Source: Rhizobium glycinendophyticum
GTDB taxonomy: Bacteria; Pseudomonadota; Alphaproteobacteria; Rhizobiales; Rhizobiaceae
Length of the DNA stretch: 64,000 nucleotides
Assembly: GCF_006443685.1 (NCBI RefSeq)
Contig: NZ_VFYP01000005.1
Location: forward strand, 1-64,000
Direction: 5' to 3'
The translations under genes were made by a program, and so were the position numbers. The stretch's first letter is position 1; each line of letters starts with the position of its first letter. The notes below the pieces were generated by a model. That model was not told where the DNA came from. It searched no databases and saw only the letters and a list, made by a program, of their open reading frames with translations. Below, in pieces: positions 1-9,112 of the stretch.

Positions 1-257
1 CCGCTCGCCTCGTCGGCGCCGCCCTCTCGTTCGGTGAAGCGGCTTATACGGCCACTCCTTTTTCTCGTCAACAGCCAATTGTCAAAAAACTGTCGTTTTT
101 TCCAAGCGGTTGAATTTTCTACAGGAAAACTGGCACTTTATGATGCAGCCTTTCAGACATTCCCAATCCTGTCACACAGTCGCCGGTCGATAGCGTACAG
201 AATTTTCATCGTCAGCAGCGACGCTACCGAAGCCGAACGCTGATCTTCAGAAGGAGT
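1..257. other. No supported gene upstream of the phnE remnant
   Basis: No open frame here gives a recognisable product. The longest frame (34-243, plus) is about 69 codons of low-complexity, non-family-like sequence. This stretch would be expected to hold the N-terminal part of the phosphonate permease that follows, but I cannot see it. It is probably decayed or rearranged DNA. Confidence 0.5.
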
Positions 258-830
258 GTGCCGCTGCTATCGGCTTACGAGGTGGGGTTCAATTCCTTCG
301 CAGTAGCCGGCGGACTGGGAAAACTCGGGGGTTCTTTGAAATGCATGGTCCCTCCATCTGCGGGGGCCATTTCGAAGAATTGCGCAGTGCGCTCGCCGAG
401 ACCATGGCTATCGCCTTTGCCGGCACAGTTCTTGCGGCAGCAATCGCAATACCACTGAGTTTCCTCGGCGGGAACAACGTCGCACACTTTCGTCCGTTTC
501 GCTTTGTGATGCGACGGATTTTCGACTTTGTGCCTGGGGTCGATGTGATCATCTGGGCGCTGATTTTTGTCAGCGCCATTGGGCTAGGTCCTTTTGTGGG
601 CATCCTAGCCATCGCCGTTGCTGACGGAGCTGTTCTTGCAAAAATTTTCTCGGAGATGATCGAGCAGATCGACGAGAAGCAGGTTGAGGCGGAGCAGGCA
701 TGCGGAGCCGAGAGGCTAACGCTCCCGCGTCGGAGCTATCTTCCCCAGATCCTTCCTCTCTTCCTATCCAACATACTCTACTACTTCGAGAGCAACGCGC
801 GCTCCGCCACTATTCTGGGCCTGAACTGGC
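258..830 (+). pseudogene. Phosphonate ABC transporter permease remnant (PhnE-like)
   Basis: The frame opening at 341 reads like the core of a PhnE-type inner-membrane permease. It has the stretch ALAETMAIAFAGTVLAA, a FDFVPGVDVIIWAL segment, the EAA-loop-like segment around EQIDEKQVEAEQACGAERL, and the near-C-terminal signature YYFESNARSATILG. The preceding residues (GLGKLGG, MVPPS) lie in a different frame (258-350), so a frameshift sits near 350. After the ATILG motif at about 820 the reading switches to unrelated sequence, where family members continue with a glycine-rich VGAGGIG segment and two more helices. No other phn genes are present. I infer a dead gene broken by at least one frameshift and a 3' deletion. 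Confidence 0.75.
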
Positions 831-877
831 CCATATCCCAACATGGCCCTAACGACCATGTCCGGAGGACCGTTTGT

Positions 878-1607
878 CAGGCTCGATAGGCGACGCTTCC
901 GACTGCGGGTGGAGCAAGTTGGATCCCGAGCGTCGGGCGCAGTGCCTCGATCATCTCTGGAGCGGAAAGCAGCCGATTGAGTACGACGGATTCGATCGCA
1001 AGCCAGGGGAAGAAGCCGGCACCAAAGGCCATTTGACCCCAATCTCCGTAGCCGAACGCGCCAGCCGCTGTTGCGGCCACGAACGATGCGGCCACCGAAG
1101 GCAAATAGAGAGCCGGTGTCGTTGCGGTGCCTTCGCGATTACCGCGCCAAAGACGCCCGGTTCGCCACAGCAGAAATAGAAAGGAGAATGTGGCGCCGAC
1201 CAAGCCAGCATCGCTGCCAGAAAATGGCTGCAGCGGTGAAGCGCAAGCCCAGCCAGCATGGTGGCGACACCAGCAAGCCCGATGAAACAACATTGTGAGG
1301 GGTGATGTGCTTCCTCAAGCGCCTTCGACGGGGCGACAAGCACTTCGCTGTATAGAGGAGAATTACAATCAGCCATACGGCAACGGCAATGAGGCTGATC
1401 GTGTCTCCGATCACAGGCAGCGTATTCCATTGCAAGGCAGCAATTTGCCAGCATTGGCCGAGACCGGAGATCCCCAGCACAATGCCGAAGAATGATGCGG
1501 GGACCAACGGAAAAACAAAGCCGGAAGGCATCAACGCTCTGAATGTCGAAATCCTCCTTGATGACCTCAATCGAGACCACGCTCATGCGAGCGCCCTGCA
1601 GCCGCAA
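878..1607 (-). pseudogene. TehA/SLAC1-family transporter remnant (tellurite/C4-dicarboxylate channel)
   Basis: On the minus strand three frames each hold part of one TDT/SLAC1 family membrane protein. The first part (about 1570-1320) reads FPLVPASFFGIVLGISGLG and VAVWLIVILLYTAK. A middle part follows in a second frame, with helix-like residues around GLAGVATMLAGLALHR. The last part (about 1190-878) reads GAFGYGDWGQMAFGAGFFPWL, then LRPTLGIQLAPPAVG. Order and spacing match an exporter of anions or tellurite, but at least two frameshifts split it. The C-terminal third is absent: homology stops at about 878, right where the phnE remnant also stops, so both were probably cut by one deletion or rearrangement. 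Confidence 0.72.
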
Positions 1608-1855
1608 TCAGTGATCTAACAAGGCGGCGCGCCGCTTTCTTGGAAGCACCAGTGATCTTCAACAGTGGTCGTGGACCTAGCTGTGCAAAGGCGCTTGAAG
1701 AAGCACTCCCTTCTTACAAGGCAAGCCCGCGGGCATCTTTTAAGGGTTCTCGTCTCGGCAAACCGATCCATGGGTGCCGGACAGCAATCAACGCCGGACG
1801 CTCCCGTCGCGACGGTGCATGCCCCAGCTCATCACTCTGAAAAGGAAGCATTCCC

Positions 1856-2809
1856 ATGACTCACGCTTTTTCGCGCCGCAATTTCTGCCTCTGCTGTATC
1901 GCGGCGACAACGTTTTCTGCGACCGGCTGGTTAACGCCCCGGGAGGTATTCGCCAAGACAGGCGGCATCGTCGATATGATCAAGGATTCGGCCGCCAAAG
2001 CCCCCATTTCGATTCACAAGCTGCGCGGCAACGTCTCCGTGCTGGAGGGGTCCGGCGGAAACATCGCGGTTCTGAACGGTGCGGACGGCAAAATTCTTGT
2101 CGATGCGGGCATTGGCGTGTCGCGCGTCCAAGTCAAAGCCGCACTCGCCCGTCTTGGTCCACAGCCGATCTCGACACTGATCAACACCCATTGGCATTTC
2201 GATCATGCCGATGGAAACGAATGGTTGCACGGCGAAGGCGCGCACATCATCGCCCACAAGAACACGCGAACACATCTTTCTTCGACACAGAGGGTGGAAG
2301 ACTGGTCCTTTGATTTCCCCCCCTCGCCGGCTGGCGCCATCCCGGGCGAGGTCATGGAGAAAAGCCACACGCTGAGCGTGAACGGCGATACTTTGACGCT
2401 GGAGTATTATGGTCCGGCCCATACCGATGGCGACATTTCAGTACGGTTCGCAGAAGCCGATATTCTCCACACCGGCGACACCTATTGGAACGGCGTCTAC
2501 CCGTTTGTGGATTATTCGACCGGCGGCAGCATCGACGGCATGATCATGGCGGCCAAGAAGAACATTGAGGCCAGCACGGACAAGACGATCATCGTGCCGG
2601 GCCATGGCCCAATCTCCAACCGGGCGCAGATGATAGAGAGTTTCGACATGTTGTCAGCGATCCGCGACAAGGTCGCATCGCTGAAAAACAAGGGGCTTTC
2701 TCTCGATGAAGTGGTCGCGGCGCAGCCCACCGCTGCCTTTGACAACAAATGGGGTCAGTTCGTGATAGACCCGGCGTTCTTTACGCGCCTGACATATGTC
2801 GGCGTTTGA
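1856..2809 (+). CDS. Tat-exported metallo-beta-lactamase-fold hydrolase
   Basis: A 317-residue MBL-fold metallohydrolase. The N-terminus carries a twin-arginine export signal (SRRNF at residues 6-10) followed by a short hydrophobic stretch, so a folded periplasmic enzyme is likely. The metal-binding set is complete: THWHFDH at 111-117 (H112, H114, D116, H117), H189 in GPAHTDGD, D208 in HTGD and H250 in VPGHGP. This overall form resembles the quinoprotein-relay/SoxH-like MBL branch rather than antibiotic hydrolases, and the substrate is unknown. The start is chosen for the Tat motif and an AAGGAAG ribosome site. It is the only intact gene in a decayed stretch. The remnant downstream begins almost immediately after its stop. 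Confidence 0.85.
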   Translation: MTHAFSRRNFCLCCIAATTFSATGWLTPREVFAKTGGIVDMIKDSAAKAPISIHKLRGNVSVLEGSGGNIAVLNGADGKILVDAGIGVSRVQVKAALARLGPQPISTLINTHWHFDHADGNEWLHGEGAHIIAHKNTRTHLSSTQRVEDWSFDFPPSPAGAIPGEVMEKSHTLSVNGDTLTLEYYGPAHTDGDISVRFAEADILHTGDTYWNGVYPFVDYSTGGSIDGMIMAAKKNIEASTDKTIIVPGHGPISNRAQMIESFDMLSAIRDKVASLKNKGLSLDEVVAAQPTAAFDNKWGQFVIDPAFFTRLTYVGV

Positions 2810-2875
2810 CGATCTGCGACTGCCGGTAGCAAGGCTCAATGAGGTTCCGTCGAAAGACGGATCTCATTGGGGCCC

Positions 2876-3466
2876 AATAGGAAAGCGCTGCAGTTCGCCT
2901 GCACCGAGCGCCACGGTCCATGTCGGCCATTCGATCGGCGGCGGAGAAGCGGTGGCCCATGTCGCCCGGCACGGTAAGGATCGCGTCGCCAAGTTGGTCA
3001 TCGTCGCAGCGGTACACTGTCATGCTCAAGACAGACGCCAATCCGGGGGCAGCCCATCGAGGTGTTCGACGGTCTGCGCTCGGCGCTTGGCTCCAACCGT
3101 GCGCAATTCTATCTCGACATCGCTTCGGGCTGGTTTTTTCGGCTTCAACCGGCCCAATGCCGTCGCCTCCCAGGGCTCGATCCAGAACTGGTGGCGTTAG
3201 GGCATGACCGGCAGCACCAAGGCACATTATGATGGCATAAAGGTCTTCTCTGAGACGGACTTCACCGAGATCTGAAGAAGATCGATGTCCCCACACTGGT
3301 TATGCACCGCGACGACCAGATCGTGCCCATCGACGATCCCGCACGCCCAGCAGGCAAATTTCTGAAGAAAGGCTCCCTTGAGGTCTACCAGGGATATCCC
3401 CATGGCATGCTGACCACGCACGCCGACGTCTTGAACGCCGATTTGCTGACCTTCTTCAAGACTTGA
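2876..3466 (+). pseudogene. Alpha/beta hydrolase (non-haem chloroperoxidase type) remnant
   Basis: Pieces of one alpha/beta hydrolase of the non-haem chloroperoxidase/arylesterase family occur in order but in different frames. They are VGHSIGGGEAVAHVARHG (nucleophile elbow, normally GHSTGG), then a LKTDANPGG / PIEVFDGLRSALGS stretch, FFGFNRPNAVASQGS, then KVFSETDFTE and KKIDVPTLVMHRDDQIVPID, and finally YPHGMLTTHADVLNADLLTFF ending at the stop at 3466. The N-terminal half (first strands and oxyanion-hole HG motif) is missing. Several frameshifts and the loss of the first half mean no working enzyme is made. Confidence 0.75.
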
Positions 3467-3661
3467 TCCGTCGGATAGCCTGCCAGTCCCGAAGAGCGGC
3501 GGTCAAACTCCGCTGTAATGCGTCAAGAAGCACATATCGTGCGGATCCTTCCTCACCTCAAAACGTGTGGTGCCTCAGAAAGGCGCTGCACCACGGCGCG
3601 GTCTGCAACATACCTGCAGGGAAACAAGCAAGGGAGAACAATGCCAATGCCAATCGAGCGC

Positions 3662-4987
3662 CTACCGCCGCTGAGCCAACTCGTGTCCCGAGTTCGACAA
3701 GCCTTCGTCCCGCCCGGCTTGGTAGCGCACCGCTTCTGGACGGACGAATGCGTATAGTCCCAGCAAGAACGCGCCGGCAGCAACAAACATCATATAATGC
3801 AGGTGGACGAAGGACGCACTCGGCAGGAGTGCGCCGATAACGACGGGCGTCAGCGCTCCGAAAAAAGCGAAAGCAACGTTATAGGCCAGCGAGATGCCCG
3901 TGAACCGTACCGGCCCAGGAAAGGCCCGCACCATGAAGCATGGAACAAGCCCCACCATACCCTTGAAGAACGAGGCGATGCCAAAGAGGAAATACACATT
4001 GCCACTTGCTGGCGTGACATGCGCATAAAAGAGGTAGGTCGTTGCCGCAAAGGGAAGGCTTGCTGCCATGAAATACGAGCCAAGCCCGATCCGATCGGCC
4101 AAATAGCCTGCGGCAATGGCGCCGACGAAGACGCAGGGCGCGCCGAAGGCCGACACCGCCAGAGCCGTCTGGGCGTCGAAGCCATAATGCTTTTGCAGGA
4201 TCAGCGGCGTCATGAGCGTCGTGACGATGACGACGGCCGAGAGAATCCAGGTCGCAACGAGAGAAATCGAAATCGCTTTCCAATGGCTGCGTAAGACGAT
4301 GGCGAGGGGAAGCGAGTTTACCACGGCCCGCTCCTGCCTCGCCCTGAGGTAGACCGGTGTTTCGCTGAGCCAGCGCCGTAGGAAGGCACCCACAAGTCCC
4401 AGCCCACCTGCGACCACGAAGGGCACCCGCCAGCCATAATCCAGCATTTCCTGAGGAGAGAAGAACCAGTTTGCTGCCATGGTCACCAGCGAGGCCATGA
4501 AAACGCCGACAATGAGCGAGGAACTTATGAAACTGCAGGCAAGCCCCAGATGACGGGCAGGAACATGTTCGGCGATGAATGTCCAGGCGCCCGGCGCCTC
4601 GCCCCCGAGCGCCACACCCTGTACGATCCGCAGCAGCACAAGCAGAAGAGCCGCGCTTGAGCCCAAGGTCTCATAGGTCGGGATCAATGCAATTGCGGTG
4701 GTCGCAAACGCCATCAGCACGATTGAGAACTGGAACACCCGTTTGCGACCGGAGATGTCTCCGAAATGGGCCATGACCAAACCGCCGACAGGGCGAAAAA
4801 CATAGCCGGCGGCGAAGATACCGAGCGCCTGCACGGTGGCCAGCCATTCCGGCATGTCAGGCGGAAAAAAATTCTTGGTAATGAAAGGGGCCAGAAAGAG
4901 GAAGATTACGAAATCGAAAAACTCAAGCGTACCACCAATACCGGACAGCAGAAGAAGGCGTGGCAACCCCGACGTTTTCGCATCCAT
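3662..4987 (-). CDS. MFS transporter, metabolite:H+ symporter (MHS) family
   Basis: A 441-residue, 12-helix major facilitator protein. The MHS-family hallmarks are an N-terminal GTLEFFDFVIFLFLAP helix, the cytoplasmic loop-2/3 motif GDISGRKRVFQFS, and RIVQGVALGGEAPGAW in helix 4. Members import organic acids, shikimate, betaine or similar solutes with protons; the substrate here cannot be told. The internal ATG at 4987 is preferred over the one at 4999 because GGGGGTTC sits five bases before it. It lies just downstream of, and on the same strand as, the large regulator, separated by about 50 bases, so the two may be co-transcribed and the transporter may be one of its targets. Confidence 0.85.
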   Translation of the reverse strand: MDAKTSGLPRLLLLSGIGGTLEFFDFVIFLFLAPFITKNFFPPDMPEWLATVQALGIFAAGYVFRPVGGLVMAHFGDISGRKRVFQFSIVLMAFATTAIALIPTYETLGSSAALLLVLLRIVQGVALGGEAPGAWTFIAEHVPARHLGLACSFISSSLIVGVFMASLVTMAANWFFSPQEMLDYGWRVPFVVAGGLGLVGAFLRRWLSETPVYLRARQERAVVNSLPLAIVLRSHWKAISISLVATWILSAVVIVTTLMTPLILQKHYGFDAQTALAVSAFGAPCVFVGAIAAGYLADRIGLGSYFMAASLPFAATTYLFYAHVTPASGNVYFLFGIASFFKGMVGLVPCFMVRAFPGPVRFTGISLAYNVAFAFFGALTPVVIGALLPSASFVHLHYMMFVAAGAFLLGLYAFVRPEAVRYQAGRDEGLSNSGHELAQRR

Positions 4988-5035
4988 CTGAACCCCCATT
5001 CGAAATGAAACAACATGAATTCGGCGGACAGAAAT

Positions 5036-7879
5036 TCATCCGTCCAGTTTGGAAAAGCATGCTTTGTCACGTTCCAGCAGCAAGGATGCAGCCATTGCCA
5101 AATCTTCCGTCTGAAACCCCTCAGTAAACTGGCCATAGAGATGGGCCAACGTCGTCAAGGCCTCAGCGTCAGTGTCATGAGGCCCGTGGCTGCGGGCGAG
5201 ACTCGTTTGCGCGCGCAACTGCCAGGACAAGGCGCCCTGCTCTTCTGCAAGAGCAATGGACTCGCGAAAACTGGCGCGGGCCGTCAAGACGTCACCCCGT
5301 GCCAATTCAACCTCACCCCGAACCCGCAAGAGTTCAGGTGTTTCAAGCGCGCCACCATTCAGGAGCACGCGATCGAGAGTGTTGTTGACAACCAGCAACG
5401 CTTCGTCAGCCTGGCCGCAATCCGCCAGCCCCTTCGCGAGAGTTGCCGCAAGCTGCGGGATGTACATCTCGTAACTGTCCTGTCGCAGGACATCGATGGC
5501 ACTGTGTACCATCGGAATGCCCCTGTCGAAATCCCCCTGCCTTATCAAGGACTGGCCCGCCATGCCATCGCCAACGGCCTGGTATGGCCGCAGCGAATAC
5601 CGCAGCGCATGGGCGCGCAGCTGCTCTGCAAGGCGCTCGACACTGTCCCAGTCGCCGACCCACTCGAAGACCGAGGCGCCCCATATCAGGCCGATGCAAT
5701 ATGTAACGGCATCCGGGGCGGCCCCTTGGCTTGCGAGAGGCTTTGCTGACGCAACCGCCTGGTCAGGATAGCCCTGAAGCCACAGGCAGCGGGAAAGGGC
5801 TATGTTCGGATTGCGGTGAAAGGCAAAGTGGCTGGGCTTGATATGGCGAAATTCCGCCATCAGCAGCGCCGTTTCCAGGTGCTGGCGCGCGGCCTTCTGA
5901 TTGCCCACCAGGTGGAATGCGACACCGAGCAGATTGTGCGCTGCGGCCTTGCCGGCGGGATCGCCGATCGCATCAGCCAATGACTGTGCCTCACGCGATA
6001 GCTGCTCCAGCTCGTCATACTTCGCCATCCGGCGATAGAGCATGTGCAGGCGGCTCAGCAGCCGGAACTGGCTGCGATGATCCTGAAGCTGCCGGGCGGC
6101 CTCCAGGGCTCGCAACAGGGCGTACCTCGCCCGCTCGGAATTACCCTCCGTGAAGGTCAGAACATGTCCCAGCGCGGCATCCAGCTCCATATCAAGCACG
6201 ATTGAGCGGCTGCCTTCGTCCAGGGTCTGCAGGGCTCTTTCGATCCAGGATCGACATTCACGTAACAGTGAAAACTCAATGAAGATATGGGCCATCGCGG
6301 CCGCCAACCGCGCTGCAATCCGCCCGTTGCCCTGTTTAGAGAACGCCCAGTTCAACGCCGAACTGGCCTCGCGAACCAGCAACTTTCGGGTGTGTTTCGA
6401 TAGCTCCACCGGCTCGCCCTCCGGCGGTGCCCGGGCCTCCTCGATCGTGGTGAGCAAGTAGAGGGCATGCGCCTTGGCGACGCTCTCCATTTCGCCTGCC
6501 TGGACGAGCTTTGCAAAGGCGTATTCCCGGGTGGTGTCGAGCAGCCGATACTCCTCAAGTTCCCCATTGCGTGCGATGGCAACCAGCGACTTTGCCACAA
6601 GGCTTTCTATCGCCTCGAGCACACGGTCCGGTTCAAACGCAGGGCCGGAAATCACGGCTGCGGCCGCGGCTGGAACGAAAGGTCCGACAAAGATTGCCAG
6701 CCGGCGAAACACCATTTGTTCGGCATCATCGACAAGCGCATGGCTCCAGTCGATCATCGCCGCAAGGGTCTGGTGGCGCGGCGGCGCGGTGCGCCTGCCT
6801 TGCCACAGCAACCTGAAGCGTCCGTCGACCAGCGCTGCCGTCTCCCGCAGCCCGTGCATCGCCACCCGGCTGGCCACCAGTTCGATCGCAAGCGCCATGC
6901 CATCCAGTTTGCGGCAGATATCCGCCACGCATGGTGCGTCGCCATCCGGGATCTCGGTCGCATAGCCATGCGCTGCGGCACGCTCGACAAAGAGGCGGGT
7001 GGCGGAAAAGTTGAGGAGCTGCCCTGCGGTGATCGCAATGTCGGCCGCGGGCTGCTCCAGGGTCGGCAACAGGATGACGTGCTCGCCCTCGACGCGCAGC
7101 CGCTCGCGGCTGGTTGCAAGAATGCAAGCCGCCGGAGCATCGAGGTAGATGCGTTCCGCAAGCGCGGCGAGTGCGCCGATCACCTGCTCGCAGCTATCGA
7201 AGATGATGAGCGCCCGGCGCTCGCGCAGGAATGCGACAATCTCCGCAGTCGGATCATTCGATTGTATGACGATGCCGAGAGCGGAAGCGAGGGCGCTGAC
7301 CACGAATGCCGATCCATCCAGCACCGTCAAATCCAGAAAATAGACAGCCCCCTCGAAAGCATTGAGCATCTGATGGGCAATTGCCACGGCAACGGTGGTC
7401 TTGCCGATGCCGCCAGGGCCGTGGATGGTGATGAACCGCCGGGCAAGGAGCTGGTTGGCTATCTTGCGAATGTCTTCGTCGCGCCCGACCATCCGATCCA
7501 ACAGGCGAGGGACAGTGCCTGAGCGGCGCTCTGCAAGAGGAACGAAGGCTGCTGGCGGGTGAGCAATTACGACCGTGGGTGCAACCAGACAATAGCCCCG
7601 CCCGGGGACGTTCGCGACATAGGGCGAACCGTCCTGCGTCACGCCCAGCGCCTTGCGCAATCCGTTGATGTGATAGCGCAGACTGCCTTCATCGACGGTC
7701 AGGTCAGGCCAGGCCCGCGTAAGCAACGCCTCTTTTCCCACCACCTGACCGGCATTCTCCGCAAGCGCAACAAGCAGATCGAAGGCGCGACTGCCCAAGG
7801 AGACGATCCGCCCTTCCCTTTCAAGGCGGCGCTCGGCGACAAACAGTCGAAAATGGTCGAACGCATAGGCTTGACGCAT
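5036..7879 (-). CDS. Winged-helix / ATPase / TPR transcriptional regulator
   Basis: A 947-residue signalling regulator. Residues 1-100 are an OmpR/CadC-type DNA-binding winged helix (FDLLVALAENAG, LRYHINGLRKALG, VPGRGYCL). Residues about 130-450 form a STAND/NB-ARC-like ATPase with a P-loop GPGGIGKTT at 154-162, a Walker-B-like RALIIFDSCEQV, and ATSRERL sensor residues. From about 540 to 930 the chain is helical repeats of TPR type, the usual inducer-sensing part. Such proteins are known to act as nucleotide-switched activators. A strong ribosome site (AAGGAGGT) precedes the ATG. The next gene on the same strand is an MHS transporter. A tandem CTGATGCA repeat lies about 70 bases upstream and may be its own operator. 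Confidence 0.85.
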   Translation of the reverse strand: MRQAYAFDHFRLFVAERRLEREGRIVSLGSRAFDLLVALAENAGQVVGKEALLTRAWPDLTVDEGSLRYHINGLRKALGVTQDGSPYVANVPGRGYCLVAPTVVIAHPPAAFVPLAERRSGTVPRLLDRMVGRDEDIRKIANQLLARRFITIHGPGGIGKTTVAVAIAHQMLNAFEGAVYFLDLTVLDGSAFVVSALASALGIVIQSNDPTAEIVAFLRERRALIIFDSCEQVIGALAALAERIYLDAPAACILATSRERLRVEGEHVILLPTLEQPAADIAITAGQLLNFSATRLFVERAAAHGYATEIPDGDAPCVADICRKLDGMALAIELVASRVAMHGLRETAALVDGRFRLLWQGRRTAPPRHQTLAAMIDWSHALVDDAEQMVFRRLAIFVGPFVPAAAAAVISGPAFEPDRVLEAIESLVAKSLVAIARNGELEEYRLLDTTREYAFAKLVQAGEMESVAKAHALYLLTTIEEARAPPEGEPVELSKHTRKLLVREASSALNWAFSKQGNGRIAARLAAAMAHIFIEFSLLRECRSWIERALQTLDEGSRSIVLDMELDAALGHVLTFTEGNSERARYALLRALEAARQLQDHRSQFRLLSRLHMLYRRMAKYDELEQLSREAQSLADAIGDPAGKAAAHNLLGVAFHLVGNQKAARQHLETALLMAEFRHIKPSHFAFHRNPNIALSRCLWLQGYPDQAVASAKPLASQGAAPDAVTYCIGLIWGASVFEWVGDWDSVERLAEQLRAHALRYSLRPYQAVGDGMAGQSLIRQGDFDRGIPMVHSAIDVLRQDSYEMYIPQLAATLAKGLADCGQADEALLVVNNTLDRVLLNGGALETPELLRVRGEVELARGDVLTARASFRESIALAEEQGALSWQLRAQTSLARSHGPHDTDAEALTTLAHLYGQFTEGFQTEDLAMAASLLLERDKACFSKLDG

Positions 7880-7948
7880 TTTGCGTCACCTCCTTCGCTC
7901 CCTGCCGTTCCGGCTATCGGAAACGGCGAAAGCGGACCTTAAAGAGTT

Positions 7949-7970
7949 CTGATGCAGCATCGCTGATGCA
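7949..7970. repeat. Tandem CTGATGCA direct repeats, candidate operator
   Basis: Two identical octamers, CTGATGCA, start 14 bases apart (7949 and 7963). They lie in the 266-base intergenic region upstream of the winged-helix/ATPase/TPR regulator. Direct-repeat sites are typical for OmpR-type winged helices, so an autoregulatory site is plausible. The rest of 7880-8145 is AT-richer and shows no gene. A perfect TGATCATGATCA palindrome at 8137-8148 overlaps the stop codon of the next gene. Confidence 0.35.
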
Positions 7971-8145
7971 ATCGTTATTCTGGGATGCGAAGAAGCGAAA
8001 TGTAAATCAAAATTCCCAGATAGCCAAATATGAGAGTGTGCTTAGATTGATGACGGTTCCAGAGATCGTCCGCTTCAAGAAGTCAAAAAAGATTCTCAAC
8101 CTTGATTTCGCCTATGCGCCATATCTGCATCTTCCGTGATCATGA

Positions 8146-8913
8146 TCAAGCATTGTAGCCGCCATCGACATCCAGCACGCTGCCCGTGATGAATGAGGCG
8201 CCCGGCCCGGCCAAAAATACGATGGCCTCTGCGGCATCTTCCGCCCGGCCAAGTCTCTTGAGCACGTTTGCATTGCGCTCTGTCATGATGAGGTCATCGG
8301 CAGCGCCCAGTTGATCGACGTCCATTGCTCCGAGTTGAACTACATTGACCGTGATCCCTCGCCCTCCTAAATCGTGAGCAATACCTCTACAATATGCGGC
8401 AATGGCAGCTTGGCTTGCAGCAAAATCGGCAAGACCCGGCGTACCCACCCGATCGGCGATACTGGCACCGATGGCAATGATCCGGCCGCCCTCCCCCATA
8501 AATCGCACGACAGCGCGGATGAGTGAGATTGTGGCGAGGACATTGACGTGGAACTGTTCGTCGATGGCATCTTCGTCCTGCGCGACGTCATCAACCTGCC
8601 AGTGAATGCGAAGCTGCGAATTGGCGATCACGATGTCCAGCCGCTCGAATTTGGCCGTGACCGAGCGCAGGAGGTGCGCTGCTGCGCTCCAATCGAGCCG
8701 CGCGGGCACGCGGAACAGGGCGACCGTCGCACCGGCTGCGCGCAGTTCCCTGATGATCGGCGGCTCGACCCTGTCGCCGGACATCGTCACGGCCAGGGAG
8801 GCGCCCCTGCGGACCATAGCCAGAGCCGTGGCAGGCCCGACGCCCTGATCGATATTGGTCAACAGAACTATCTTGCCCTTGAGAGCTAGTTCTCTGCACA
8901 GATCTGAATCCAC
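8146..8913 (-). CDS. SDR-fold protein with degenerate active site (probable pseudoenzyme)
   Basis: A 255-residue protein with the length and order of a short-chain dehydrogenase: ALKGKIVLLTNIDQGVG at the cofactor loop, a central IAIGAS strand, DFAASQAA at the catalytic helix, and GSVLDVDGGYNA at the C-terminus. The conserved residues are changed. TGxxxGxG is TNxxxGxG, NNAG is ANSQ, the YxxxK pair is F-A-A-S-Q (Tyr to Phe, Lys to Gln), and the usual PG after the last strand is LG. I infer that it cannot do normal SDR catalysis and may sense a ligand or nucleotide. The GTG at 8913 is chosen over an upstream start at 9048 because AAGGGGGCC precedes it and the fold begins there. It is divergent from an AraC regulator. 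Confidence 0.7.
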   Translation of the reverse strand: MDSDLCRELALKGKIVLLTNIDQGVGPATALAMVRRGASLAVTMSGDRVEPPIIRELRAAGATVALFRVPARLDWSAAAHLLRSVTAKFERLDIVIANSQLRIHWQVDDVAQDEDAIDEQFHVNVLATISLIRAVVRFMGEGGRIIAIGASIADRVGTPGLADFAASQAAIAAYCRGIAHDLGGRGITVNVVQLGAMDVDQLGAADDLIMTERNANVLKRLGRAEDAAEAIVFLAGPGASFITGSVLDVDGGYNA

Positions 8914-9024
8914 GTGAGGCCCCCTTATGCGGCGTGAAGCGCCGGCGAAAGGCAACGGTCCGTGAAATCCATAGAACAATCTTGCAAGATCGTGGAGCAA
9001 GAGCGAAACGGGCAAGGGCTCATT

Positions 9025-9054
9025 CCTCCTAACACCTCCTAACACCACCTAACT
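9025..9054. repeat. Three tandem 10-bp repeats in divergent promoter
   Basis: CCTCCTAACA occurs twice back to back (9025-9034, 9035-9044), followed by a near copy CCACCTAACT (9045-9054). The period is one helical turn. It sits between the divergent SDR-like gene and AraC gene, so repeated binding of a regulator on one DNA face is possible. Confidence 0.5.
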
Positions 9055-9103
9055 CGCTTCCTTGCAGGGGATGCCGCAGTCTCCTCCTCATACAGGAAGC
9101 GAG
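9053..9103. promoter_or_regulatory. Long inverted repeat spanning the AraC leader
   Basis: CTCGCTTCCT (9053-9062) and AGGAAGCGAG (9094-9103) are a perfect 10-base inverted repeat with a 31-base loop. The right arm overlaps the GAGGAG ribosome site of the AraC gene starting at 9113. In RNA this hairpin could mask the ribosome site; in DNA it could be an operator. Both are inference. Confidence 0.4.
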
Positions 9104-9112
9104 GAGACAGCG

